This document shows, one piece after another, positions 46,010 through 58,800 of a DNA stretch of 64,000 nucleotides (positions are counted from its first letter, which is position 1; the number at the start of each line of letters is the position of its first letter). Origin of the DNA: Liolophura sinensis (taxonomy: Eukaryota; Mollusca; Polyplacophora; Chitonida; Chitonidae); the NCBI RefSeq assembly GCF_032854445.1, contig NC_088295.1, positions 12,635,385 through 12,699,384 of the forward strand, read 5' to 3'. The translations under genes and the position numbers were made by a program. The notes beneath the pieces are model-generated. The model was not told the origin of the DNA. It ran no database searches and worked only from the letters and a program-made list of their open reading frames with translations.

Positions 46010-49000
46010 ATGAATGCCAGTCGAATGTTTAGATGCCTTCGGCGATTTTCAGCCGATGTTCCCCCATGGCGTGGAACCAAAAGTCCAGTTGTCTTAAAAG
46101 TAGCTAGTTATAAAAGTCAATACAGCTTGGATTTCTTGTATCCTACCAGTGATCGTGATTTCGTTAGTAAACCGGAGCAGAGGCAAGTTGTTGTTGTTGT
46201 TGTCCACTTCCACGTGAACGGCGAACGAAATAGGCCAAATCGTTTTCTTTACTGTAACGAAATCAGGCACGTTCTGTACTTGAAGTTAAGCCATTCATTA
46301 ATCGACCCTAATTTTCCAAGCAGCTGAGAAACCAAATCAACAGACTGCACCATTAAGATGCAAAAGTATCATTTCAAATTTCAGTCTGGGCGTCATGGTC
46401 GTGGGTACTTTGCTAATCCAATGTTGGGCACAGTTTACTATGGCAGTATTCTCGAGATTCCACACATGCATAATAAATGTCTGGCAAATTTGATACTTAA
46501 CTACAGCAAATTGTAGGCTACTGATTTGAACTTAAAACTTATTTAAAATAGTCATACCCAAGTAGGCCTGTGACATACATTATGAGTAATGAGTCATGAT
46601 TTGTAAATAAGCCAACATACGTATTCTACTGAGAATGCAACACATGTCATTTACTCATCATAGATGGACTCGGTGTGTTATGTTAAAATTTTGACCTTGA
46701 CTTTAAAAGCAAACACCAGTATAAGAATTTCAGATGGACCATATGTCAGGCTGGAAAATACGGTGACAAAGCCACAAAATGTACATGTATGCCCCAGTAT
46801 ATGTGTTATTGAATACCGGCGGGTTACACAGGTGAGACATCATGATACATCGCATACAGATTGGTAAAACGCGTTTGTTGAGTGTTCTTTGCTTTATAGC
46901 TGTAAAAATCATGTATGCTAACTTTGTTATGATTTCTGTTTTGACAGTTCACTTCCAGATTAAGCAGCAATCCTGAGGAATTTTCTGGCTATATCCCAGT
47001 CGGTAAGTTTGATGAAATAAATGCCATAAATCCACAGATGATGGAACTTCATGAATGATGAAGTCACTCTAAAATAGTTGCAGGTACACATACTGTTATA
47101 TAAAATTAATGATGTACTGCATAGGCCTACCCATAGAACTTTACAGAACTTTTCACATGACTTCACTAAAGCCGTTTTACTGGTACTTTGTATCGTATAC
47201 ATATATTTTGATTTTCACATTTCATTAAATAGGCACCGAGCCTAACTACATAAGGAAAATGTAATATCAGTAATATGGTATGGTACAATAAATTCTTGAA
47301 ATTGTTGCCATAAAATCTTTTTTTGTTCCAGATAAAATTGCAATCAGTTATACAAAGTCAAGTGGACCTGGAGGGCAGAATGTAAATAAAGGTAGGCCTG
47401 AAGTATGTGTAAGTTCCTTTTGCTCTAGATAGTGCTGAAGCAGAATTGAACCTTTTAAATGGCATAGTGACAAGGTTTCATTCATTCTGCATGTACATGT
47501 AGCTTCCCAGTCCTCTGATCCAAAGTGGGAGCTAGCTTCACTTCCCTGGTGCTTGCCCCGATAGCACATTTGGTAGAGAGTCTGCCTTAGGAGGCCAGCG
47601 CGGTAGATCTAGGGTCCACTTCTGGGACGGATCACATCTAAGACCTTAAAAGAGGAAGTTGTAATTTCGTCACTTGGCTTTCAGCGTGAAGGGAATGGTG
47701 CATCGACTGGTTAACCCGTATCAGTGTAGGCTTCGGGAAATGCGGCTTATTTGTGTGGTAAGATGTCTCAGTGAAGCAGCAGTAGATAAAAGAGCCGTGG
47801 AAATCCAATCTGCAACAAGAAGGCATATTACATGCAGTCTAAGAACTCCTTAACTGTCTATGACTGAAAGATTGTTAAGTACGACGGTAAACCCTAAGCA
47901 CTCACTCACTCAGAGCTCTTTGTCATTGTGGTGCTAGCTGCATTGCCCCACTGTGGAGTTAGCTTCACCACTCCACTAGGCAGCAAATCACATCATGGAG
48001 GTAGCTGCCTATTCCACTGGTCTAGTTGGGAGCTAACTTCACTGCCCCCACAGAACAGCAACTCTCATTCAGGAGCTAGTTTTGCTGCCCTGGTCACTGT
48101 GGTGCTAGCTGCACTGCCCCACTTGACAGCAAGCCTCATTGTGGAGGTAGCGTCTGTCCCACAGGAAAGCAAGTCTCAGTATGGAGCTAGCTTCAGTGTG
48201 GAAGCCACTCTAGTGCTAGCTGCATTGCCCCACTGAGGAGCTAGCTGCATTGCCCCACTGAGGAGCTAGGTGCATTACCCCACAGGACAGCAAGTCTCAT
48301 TGTGGGCTAGATTCACCTACTCCCATCTCCCACCTTCCATTCCACAAACACAATCACACGACAGCAAGTCTCATTGTGGAGCTAGTTTTACTGCCCTACA
48401 GGACAGCAAGTCTCAGAGTGAAGCTAGCTTCACTGGGTAATCCACTATGGTGCTAGCTGCATTGGCCCACTGTGGAGCCAACTTCATTGCCCCACATAAC
48501 AGCAAGTGTCATTGTGGGCTAGCTTCACTGGCCCACTGTTCATCTTCACATAGTATACTGGTATGTAATATACTGTAACCCCTTTGTAGTTAGCTCTGTT
48601 TGCCATGTTATTTCGCTACTGGTACAGCCATGTACTTTCAATTCGGTTTTCCAGTGAATTCAAAGGTTGAAGTGCGCTTCCATGTCGACAGTGCTGACTG
48701 GATCCCTGCATGGATTCGAGAACGACTTTTACATGAAGTAAGAAATCATGCATATCTGCCAGAATACATGTAGTTAGTGGGTCATTGTTGACATGCTAAT
48801 TCAGAAATGCCACTGTAGACAGTTGTGTGCCGAACACCTTGTATTATACCCCACTTGTATTAGTGGGTTATGGAAGTATTCTGTGGAAAATCAGGATTTA
48901 TGTGGCAAAACTTGGTGCATTTATCATTATGAACCTAGTCATTATGAACCATATGATGTGGTGCTAAGGCGAAGTATATTAATGTATTTATTTGATTGGT

Positions 49001-50045
49001 TCATTACACCATACTCAAGAAAATTTGACATCAGTTTACTGCGGCCAGCATTATAGTGGGAGGAAACTGGGCAGAGCTCGGGGAAACCCAAAAACCATCT
49101 GCAGGTTGCAGGAAGGCCTTCCCAGCTGCGGCTGGAGAGAACAACATGAGTTGGACTTGAACTCGCAGCAACCCCATTGGTGAGAAGTTCCTTGGTCACT
49201 GCGTCGCACTGGCACGCTCGCCACTTCAGCCTCAAGTAAAAGTATAAACAGCTTTAACTTTACATGTAGATTGTAGAAAAGCTGTCTTATTCAAGTAATC
49301 CAGTTCCGACAGAAGCATAGTTTTTAAAATAATCATCGTAATTTCTTATACACGTAACTTCTCAAAAGCAACTCTCTGCGGTTTGACACTTTGCAATTCT
49401 AGCATAAAACCACCTTTTTAAATCCTCTGAACGTCACGAAGCCTATGCTTTCTCTTGCAGCAGCGCAGCCGCATCAACAAAGATGGTGTGTTGATTGTGA
49501 CCTCGGAAAAGACACGCAAACAGATGCTAAACCAGGCAGACTGCATGGATAAAATCCGGACAATGATCTTCAACTGTAGCCGACTGCCTCCGGAGCCCAC
49601 AGAGGAAGAAGTCAAGCTGAAGGAAGACAGGTAAACTAGGAGGGTTGCTAGTCATGTGCCAATTTGTAGGTGTTCATAAGTTCTACTGAGCTTACATGTT
49701 TTAACTGCACTGGCATTTGACGGTACTTGTGAGTAGTATAACTAGCTTTGAAGTATGCCCAGTCATTTGTTGGTTGCAAGGACCACCCAAATGTTTCTCA
49801 CTTTATTGGTGGACATTGGTCGTTTTATGAATTGTACATGTATATTTCATGTATTTTCTGTGGGTAATTTGACGTACCAATAGATTTCCGTGCTGTGATT
49901 CAGGTTTAGCTGGAAGTGTTAAGTACAGTTTGTATTTTTCTAATGTTTCAGAATCAACAAGGCAAAGAAGAGGGTTTTACTGGAGAAAAGGCAGAATTCC
50001 TTGAAAAAGCAGAGTAGACAGCCCCCTACAATAGGAAGTGTGTGA
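46010..50045 (+). CDS. MRPL58: Mitochondrial peptidyl-tRNA hydrolase ICT1 / large-ribosomal protein mL62
   Basis: Six exons: 46010 to about 46186 (or 46162), 46948-47002, 47332-47391, 48655-48737, 49461-49630 and 49952-50045 (TGA). Length is 204 or 212 residues, close to the 206 of human ICT1. The start MNASRMFRCLRRFSADVPPW is rich in Arg and lacks acidic residues until the Asp, as in a mitochondrial presequence. It is followed by SQYSLDFLYP, matching human SIYSLDKLYP. The catalytic GGQ lies in KSSGPGGQNVNKVNSK. The C-terminus is a basic tail (INKAKKRVLLEKRQNSLKKQ) that in this family enters the ribosome. It frees peptides from stalled mitochondrial ribosomes. Exon phases agree; the exon 1 donor is weak (GTTAGT or GTTGTT). 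Confidence 0.95.
47553..47912 (+). mobile_element. SINE family B, diverged copy
   Basis: Head GCCCCGATAGCACATTTGG (box A), GACCTTAAAAGAGGAAGTTG, and an (ACTC) tail ending CACTCACTCACTCA. It lies in a MRPL58 intron and is more diverged than the copies at 16.6 and 29 kb, so it is older. Confidence 0.88.
47925..48545. repeat. Degenerate repeat of about 41 bp in a MRPL58 intron
   Basis: Many irregular copies built from GACAGCAAGTCTCATTGTGG, AGCTAGCTTCACTG and GCATTGCCCCACTG. It starts directly after the SINE B tail. Spacing varies and units are mixed, so the period is only approximate. Confidence 0.8.
48981..49235 (-). mobile_element. SINE family A, near full-length
   Basis: Tail side TATTTATTTGATTGGTTC, body GGAGGAAACTGGGCAGAGC, and a box B relic GGACTTGAACTC before a diverged head. 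It is in the intron before MRPL58 exon 5. Confidence 0.88.
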
Positions 50046-50707
50046 CATATGCTTTTTTAACTGAACATATAATTCAGTCTGGGTATATCTCTATGCGTGT
50101 GTGTATGAAATGAGATCAGGGTGAAGCCAGCTCAGAACTCATTATTAAAACCTGTCAGAGCATTGGTTAGCAGTGCTATTAACAGCAGACAAAATCTTTC
50201 ACAGAAACCCTCAGTAGAATGTTCCCATGGATGTTTGCGAGCCACTGGCCCAATTTGTCAGTGACCGACAGTCTGTCAGATGTATGCTGTGAAGAAGACA
50301 TGTAATCTATGGATACAAGAAAACTGGTGTCAAAGTGTGGTCACAATGGATAGTTCATGAAGTGAAATACAGGCAACATGAATGTTGTGTTACTTTGATT
50401 CTGTAACACCAATTGCTCGCTGTTGGAAACGCTTTAACGCAGTTCAGAACAGCTGACATTTTAACACATCAGCTTCCCTATCATCACAGGATGTTTATTG
50501 CTATGGTGTAAACATGGGAGTTCATAACTTCAGCTGTACAGTGTGTTATAGTGTTGTTTACAAGCAAATTAAGTATTGGATTGTTAATTTGTATGCAAAG
50601 TCTCTGTTGATACAGCATACTTGTTTGATACAGCATACTTGTTTGCAGACTTAAGATAATGATGTACACACTTTAAAACGTTATTTAGCAGCGAGAATTT
50701 CTGTTCC

Positions 50708-50930
50708 AATAAATTTATTTATTCGAGTTTCTCAGTGTACTTAAGAATATTTCACTTATATAACGGCAGCCAGCATTATGGCAGGAGGACACTGGGTCCT
50801 AAACCCACATTCATCCGCAGGTTACTGGCAGACCATCCCACGTATATGCACAACCGGAGAGGAAGTCAACATAAGCTGGATTCACAATAAGAGGCTTCAG
50901 GGTAACAACCAGGCCATGGCTGAACCCAGT
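50708..50930 (-). mobile_element. SINE family A, diverged copy
   Basis: TTATTTATTCGAGTTTCTC, CTTAAGAATATTTCACTTAT and CCGGAGAGGAAGTCAACATA identify it. The head is partly lost. It follows the MRPL58 3' end. Confidence 0.8.
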
Positions 50931-51222
50931 TTCATTAAATGTTGATGACTCAATATTAGCTCCATCAAAACAGCATTGCTTAACATTACCATTGAAGGTG
51001 TTAAGCGATATATCATAACCAGCTCATTTTGACATCCTACATCCTACCAAAAAGACAAATACAGCCTGTGTTGTGTCAGCGGTTTATTAAGCACTAGCAT
51101 TGTTCAGATAGCTGGTAATATTTATTGTATTTGTTTCAATGAATTTATTTTATTTCCTCCATTCAATTTAAGACTGCAGGTTGGCTACTCTAACACATTG
51201 CGCTCAGTCTCAATGTGACAGG

Positions 51223-51496
51223 TGGGCCTCCTTGGCTCAGTTTGTTAGCGTGCTTGCGCAGCAGCATGACCCACGAGTCTCTCACCAATGCAATTGCTGA
51301 GAGTTCAAGTCCAGCTCATGCTGGCTTCCTATCAGGACGTCCCTGGGAAGGTCTTACAGCAACCTGCGGATGGACGTGGGTTTCCCCTGGGCTGTGCCCG
51401 GTTTCCTCCCACCATAATGCTGGTCGCTGTCGTATAAGTTAAATACTCTTGTGTACAGCGTAAAACACCAATGAAATAAAACAAATAAATAAATCA
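51223..51496 (+). mobile_element. SINE family A, full-length, with target-site duplication
   Basis: Complete head (GGCCTCCTTGGCTCAGTTTG, box A; GAGAGTTCAAGTCC, box B), body and AATA tail. The 11-bp AATGTGACAGG flanks it at 51212-51222 and 51497-51507. Confidence 0.93.
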
Positions 51497-52279
51497 AATG
51501 TGACAGGGCAACTTTATTGAAGTTTAAATTAACCACCTTTGGAATCTTTACTTGTGCTGCAACTAGACCAAATGAAAATTCCTGTCATGCCTTCTTCTTC
51601 AAACACCTATTAGATCCAGAGAAACTTCTATATTTATTTCCTTTTTAGAAATCACCATCTTTCTCTCTTGTTATTAATCTGCTTACATGCTGAGGTAATA
51701 CAGAAAATTACATGTACACAAAAACAAGAGTGAATGTATAAACCAGCATTCACCTAATATCCATGTCCTTCACACCTTCCACTTTGCATGTCCCTGTAGA
51801 CCGTACCTCCAATGTAGACGACAGGTGGGTAATTATAAGAAGAGTAGGGTGATCATAAATAAAAATTATAAAATGGGATTAATTCTGCCCCAATCTATGA
51901 AATGACTAGTATGCCACAAGAATCAAGGGAGAGCACTGGAAATGTTTTCCAACCATTGTTCATAGCAATGAACAGTCTAGCCTTAACTAGCCTTAACAAT
52001 TATCAGTCTTCTACAAAAATTAAATAATGGAATTTCTGGAAGACTTGTGCTCTTTGCCCTTGAGAAAAAAAGGTTATCCAGTCAACATTTAGGGCCAGTC
52101 CCACAAATTCTTTGCAACTCTTTGGGCCTAAATGAGAATTAGCAGTATTTACACTCATCCAACATATTGCATATGAAACTACTGAAGTTGAAATTCTACA
52201 TTCAAACATATTGGTAAAAATTTGAAATTTCACAAAACTGGTTAGTGGACTGTATGTTGGTCATAGCATGGTACTTCTA

Positions 52280-52825
52280 TCAGCTGACATCCATGGTTAC
52301 CTCTCCTGTCTCCTTTTCTAGAGTGGAGTCTCCACAATGTACTCGAATTTCTGTAAACGAACAAGAAATACATGCTGGTAGTTTTTATTTCAGCCACAAG
52401 AGAAATTAAGACAAAAGGCTACATTAATCTGTCACAAGTGTACAATTCATGCTCCTCTTAAATAAGGCACTATCAACTGGAAGAATGTGGCACAAGAGGA
52501 AGTGACCGCCCAGAAATGATATTTAGCTGTTGATAGCAAAGACCTGAGTAGGAAGTTCAATTCCCTCTCTTTGTCTATATTCAACCAAGGAATAAATCTG
52601 GTGTTATTAACTCACTGTTTATGATGTCTCTGAATGCTTGGGATGCTGGAGAGTTTGGGACTTCTGACAAGAACGATCGACCTTCATCACAACATTTACC
52701 TGTAGAGACGCAGGAGGATTATAATGACAAAGCTACCGTATCACTACATACATCCTACTCTTTTGAATTATTTCACTGTTACTCCACAGCTTAATAAACA
52801 CATACTTGTTTATGTACTATTAGCC

Positions 52826-52868
<43 letters not shown>

Positions 52869-55800
52869 CTGTTTGGTTACTTATCTGCTAGTTGTTTAAT
52901 ACCAAGAGAATTTCCGGAAGTTTTCACCTATTCCACCATGGCAGTCAGTTTTCTGCCTAGAGGAAATTGTTGTGCCTGTTGTAAACCATCACAAATACAC
53001 AACAAAGTAATCTCTGAAATAAACGGTACCTATCCGAGGATCCAGGGGCAGTTTGCCAAGGAATGGGATGTTCAGGTCTGCACACATCTTCTCTGCTCCT
53101 CCTGTGGATGGTGGGAATATGACGGACTCCACCTGAATGACACATTTTATTTCAATGGTAATAAACACTGCACTCCAGGATATTTTGTGTATACAAAATG
53201 GAGGTCAGGATTACAGAGGGAAAGTAAAAGAGAGCAACAAAACAAAGTAAAACTGCATGTTACCAGATGTCTGGATGTAACAAACCTCTAGCCACAAGGC
53301 CACAGCCAAACAAGCTTGAGCAGGATTCAAATATGTGATGCAGCTCAATACAGTACTGAAGTCGTGAATTTTAAAATTTAAGGTAATTAATGCAGTACCT
53401 TTTGAGATCGTACCTCTAACATTCACTCTAACATTGTTTTCCCTGTTACTGGACCCTGACGCTCCGGATATGATATAAGCTACACCTGTACTATGTACAA
53501 TGTACAGGAATGCTAACAATTAAATGGGAATTTCAAGGCTGTTACCTGCATGGTGTTTTTATTTATTCATCTGATTGCTATTTTATGGCTTTCTCAAGAT
53601 GATTTCCCCAAGACACAGCCTCATGAAATCTGTTAGTGATCAGGCAATAAAACTTGATTACATTATGGTAGCAGACGTAATCACTGTTGCTTGGTAACTG
53701 ACCACTCAACTCGGGCCGAAGTAGCTCTAATACAGGATCTCATAATAGTATACATCTGACGGGGTGAAGAACCAAGCTTGCCAAGAGACTTATTTATTTA
53801 TTTGATTGGTGTTTTACGCTGTACTCAAGAATATTTCACTTATACAACAATGGCCAGTATTGCGGTGGGAGGAAACTGGGCAGAGCTCAGTGGAAACCCA
53901 CAACCATCACAGCGACCGCATTGGTGAGAGGCTCCTGGGTCATTATGCTGTGCTAGCGTGCTAACCAACTGAGCCATGGAGGCCCCCCGCATGCCAACAG
54001 AAGTGTTATTCTTAAAATACCACATACTGGAAACCAAATGCTCGCAACAGTGTGTAGTTGTCTGTGGTAGCTCCAAAAGACTGACAGGTATTAACTTTGT
54101 GCCTTTACCTCCTACTGATTACAGACTATACTAAATTGTACGGTCAAGACAAAAGCAAAACCTAAATCTTACTGCTTTGTTACAGAGAATGGAATGAAAT
54201 GCATACAAGGTTAAAGTTTTAAATGTATATCCATCATAGAAATTTATTTACACATATTGATTACAAGCTGTACTTACTCACAGAAGGATTTGATATCCTT
54301 TTTCACCTTCAGCATGCATGTACCTGAATGCATTGATACACTTGTGAATCTTTTTTAAGTTAACTAGTCCCATTGGACAGCGAATAGTGTGGACAATATA
54401 GCCAATTGGTACATGCATTCATCTGTAGGCCATTTCTGAGACTATTACTGTAATACTACTCGTATATACCTTGCAACTGGGACAAACAAATCCACTCATG
54501 TTCTCCACAACACCCAGAATCGGCAACTCCACTTTACGGCAAAAGTTTATTTCCTTTCTGACATCCATCAAGGAGACTTCCTGATGACAGCACAAGAAAA
54601 GAAAACATGAAAAATTTTAATATTTTCCAAAAAACTAGAAAATACATGTACATGCACACGGTATAATATCACTGAATGACTTTGCTTTAATACCGAATTA
54701 ATATTCAACTTATGACAAATAATGTGAAGCGAACAAAAATGCTGCCCTCTTAATCTTATCTTTACACTAAAATATTCAATACCAACAATAATTAACAGGC
54801 ACACATACACAATAAACCTGTGTGATTTATCACTCCACTTGATTGCATGTCCTATTTCACAAGGTTGAGGTGCCTCTTTATCAGCTGACTCCAAATAACC
54901 CAACAAAACTGACATTCATAATTAATACATTCTATGTTTTTACAACATATTCTACTTCAGTACAATGACATACATCACAAAAAACTTTTATACCACTAAC
55001 TAGGCATTTTCAGAAAAGGGCTTCACTCTGTCTCTATATTGTGCACGCTGCCCACTTTTTTGTTTACAATGACCTTGCCCCTTTTCAGAGATATGTACCC
55101 TTACACCATGACCTCTGACTCCTAGATAGGGATCTATGACTTTATCATTATATTGAATGTTGATGGCACTATTTTTGACAGTACTAAAAAACTGATATGC
55201 GAGTGTAAAGAAAGTTACCTGAGGTGTGATCAAATGATAGCCCCATCCACATTAGCCTGGGACAGGTACTGTACTATAGAGATGTAAGGCTACAGGAGTG
55301 TTACCTGAGGTGTGGTCACAACAATAGCCCTATCCATGTTAGCCTGGGACAGGTACTGTACTATACAGATGTGAGGATACAGGAGTGTTACCTGAGGTGT
55401 GGTCACAATGACAGCCCCATCCACTTTAGCCTGGGACAGGTAATGTACTATACAGAAGTGAGGGTAAAGGAGTGTTACCTGAGGTGTGGTCACAATGACA
55501 GCCCCATTCACATTAGCCTGAAACAGGTACTGTACTATAGAGATGTGGGGACACAGGAGTGTAACTTGAGGTGTGGTCACAATGACAGCCCCATCCACAT
55601 TAGCCTGGGACAGGTAATGTACTACAGAGATGTGAGAATAAAAGAGTGTTACCTGAGGTGTGGTCACAACAATAACCCCATCCATGTTAGCCTGGGACAG
55701 GTAAAGTACTATACAGATGTGAGGGTAAAGGAGTGTTACCTGAGGTGTGGTCACAATGACAGCCCCATCCACATCAGCCTGGGGCAGGTACTGTACTATA

Positions 55801-58800
55801 GAGATGTGAAGATACAGGAGTGTTATCTGAGGTGTGGTCACAATGACACCCCCATCCACATCAGCCTGGGACAGGTACTATACTAGAGGGATGTGAGGAT
55901 ACAGCAGTGTTACCTGAGGTGTGGTCACAACGACAGCCCCATCCACATTAGCCTGGGACAGGTACTGTACTATAGAGATGTGCTCATCAGTGGTTCCTGG
56001 GGGTGTGTCTATGACTAGGTAGTCCAGCTCTCCCCAATCCACATCTCTCAGGAACTGTTTGATTAATCCTATGACACACAAAAAAGCAGATTCACCGTCC
56101 TGACTGATTTATTCAGTGATCAATAATATTACATCCACATGCCAGATATATTGCTTCCTGTCTCTGAAGCTGATTACCAATGTTAAAAGATTGATCAACC
56201 TAGTCTGGTTCCGGGAGGAGGCCAAATTCCCGATTCCTGTATTATAATCTACAGCAAAATATTTGTTATTTGAGGAAATATTTTCTATATTTTCAATTTA
56301 AGTACATGTACCCTTGCCTTGGAAATGTAGCTATGGTTCTACAAATCCTTCCTAATTACTGAGTACATGTTTTTGCCTATTGGACATGCAGGTAAAATAA
56401 CTGATTCCATTTTTACTAACTCTTGTACTGTTTCAGCTGTAGAAATAACACCCTGAAAGTGAACAGTGATTTGATCTATATTCACTGAAACCATCTTAGG
56501 CAGTACACATCAATGACTTAAAACTGATTTATACAAAAATGGCAAAATGATGGATTATGTTCGTTTACATGAGTTCAATATCTATTTTAATCAGCAGGGT
56601 GCAGAGAAGTAACATTTTGTTTTCAGTACTACTTTCATGCACAAATCCATAACATTCTGGGTAAACCAGTCCCTTACTGACTTACCAACCTGGTAATACA
56701 CACAATCAATATTATGCACAGACAAGAGTTTTGTATACAATAACACAAGCAGGTACATGTTGTTGCTGGGATTACAATGACAGGCCTTGTCTGAGATGAT
56801 TGAGAATATGCTAAGTTACAGGTCATTGCCGCGATGACAGTGGGTGAGTTACATAGGCACATTATGTGAGCCATGTGACCCATGTAGGACAAATCTGCGC
56901 CCTCAGCTTTCACATATCAAAACGTACAATGCAACTACACAACAATTCAGGCTTATTAAAACAAGCATTCATACACTTTGATTTTAGACCCCGGTATTCA
57001 GAGGTAAACTTCACTTAAAAATTGAAAACTAGGGAAAAAAAGATAAATTCTGTGTTTTTCTGGCACAAATACTCAAAGTTTTGACCAAAAAAACCGGAAT
57101 GGAATCGAAAATATATGCATATCTATGAGCGGTCAACTTCAGTGGCCAACGGCTGCATCCTTGATAGGCCGAAGTGGTCATGTGTGTATTGGTGGTAATT
57201 AAATTAAAATTAGGCTTCAAATATATTCAAACTATGGTGATAAGGTTTAGATGGGTATAAAACAAAGTGGGAGTACATTCATATTCAGTTAGATCAATCT
57301 TTCGCATGCCAGGATTTCAATGAATATCGCTTTGATACACGCCATCCCACTGGCCTTATGTCTCTTGTGAATCAATGAATAAGCTTCTAACAAATTATGA
57401 ACTGTATGCAACAATGCAATGATTGCTTGTCTGTGTGTATGACTGGCTCCGATTGTGGTGAATTTGTATGGTTTACTTTGAACTGCTCAAAAGGTGACAG
57501 GTCACTCTGCCAGTCGATTGAAAGTACTGACTTGCTCGTCAAAGGCCAGCGCGAAATGTTTGACATGCTTGAGTAATTTCGGCCACATTAGAACTCACAA
57601 AATTAAACAGTTTTAAGATTCTTTTTTTTTTCCAGTATTTCCTAGAATAATTACCCAACAATTAATTCCTGCAAACCCATCTTTGAAGTAAATCTGCGAA
57701 AATAAATTCCACCGAATAATAAATACTTTCCAGTATATACCTCTGATGAGAATAAACCTTGTCTTTTGTGTTTGTAGGCCTAGGCCTATATATGCTTCTT
57801 TTTTTTTATGTAATATTTGTTAGTTCCTTTGTTTCTCCTAATACTTATAGCAACCAACAACTGAACATGCATACATATACCAGTGTATCATGTATAATTT
57901 ACGGGTCGCTTAAAGCGAAAATAAAATTCCTGGTTACAGTCGGTGTTTAAAATATAAATAAACTCTATCTGGACCTGAAAAGAACTCAATTTTGAGTTTC
58001 CACTTGTAAAAAATTGGACTTCTATGAATCCCTGTTAAAGTGCACAGCATATATAAAGCCTCTATTCCAACTCACCATTTTTCTTAGGTCCTCTCCATAT
58101 GACTGCATCATCGAGGCTGGCCAGCAGAAAGCCCACAGACATTACACATAGGTTGTCCTCTATGTACTGTAATAGTCAGACAACCTGGTTACAAGTCATT
58201 GCAGTCATATACTCACACTTTTATTTACTTTGGACAGTGAAACAATCAAGATCTGTACAAAATTTTTTTAACAACAATTTCATATGGTACTGTTTCTCAC
58301 AGACTGAGTCTAATACATTATTTCCTTGATATAATGTAAAAAAAATATTTTTCTCTCTTTTAAACGCCACCTTGACACATGTACTAGATTTTAGGCACAT
58401 GGACTAAATTCTAGACGCATGTAATAGGGCCTAGTTCTACAATCAACAAGTTCTGAATCACTCCTCATACATGCAAAAAGGGTATTATTAAATTTAAACA
58501 AATTCACAACAGTTAAAACAGACCATCATCTGATCAGGCTTAATTAAGTCTTAACACATTTAAGCAATGAAATTAACCAATGAAATATGTGTAGTCAGGG
58601 ACCTGGAATCTTTACAATTGACTACTTGGAAGTGCATACATGTGTAACATCAAGATGAAAATACTGTATCTTTATTTACTACACTGGCTATATGGATGTA
58701 TGCATTAAATACATCTCTTTAGATAGCAAACATATATGTGTATGTATGGTAGAAATAATCAGACACATTACCACAGGAGACCATCCTGATCCACTCTGAT

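Noticed and set aside
55371-55886. Plus-strand 171-codon repetitive frame ([14 protein letters not shown] type)
   Set aside because: It is the antisense shadow of the NUBP2-derived 87-bp array.
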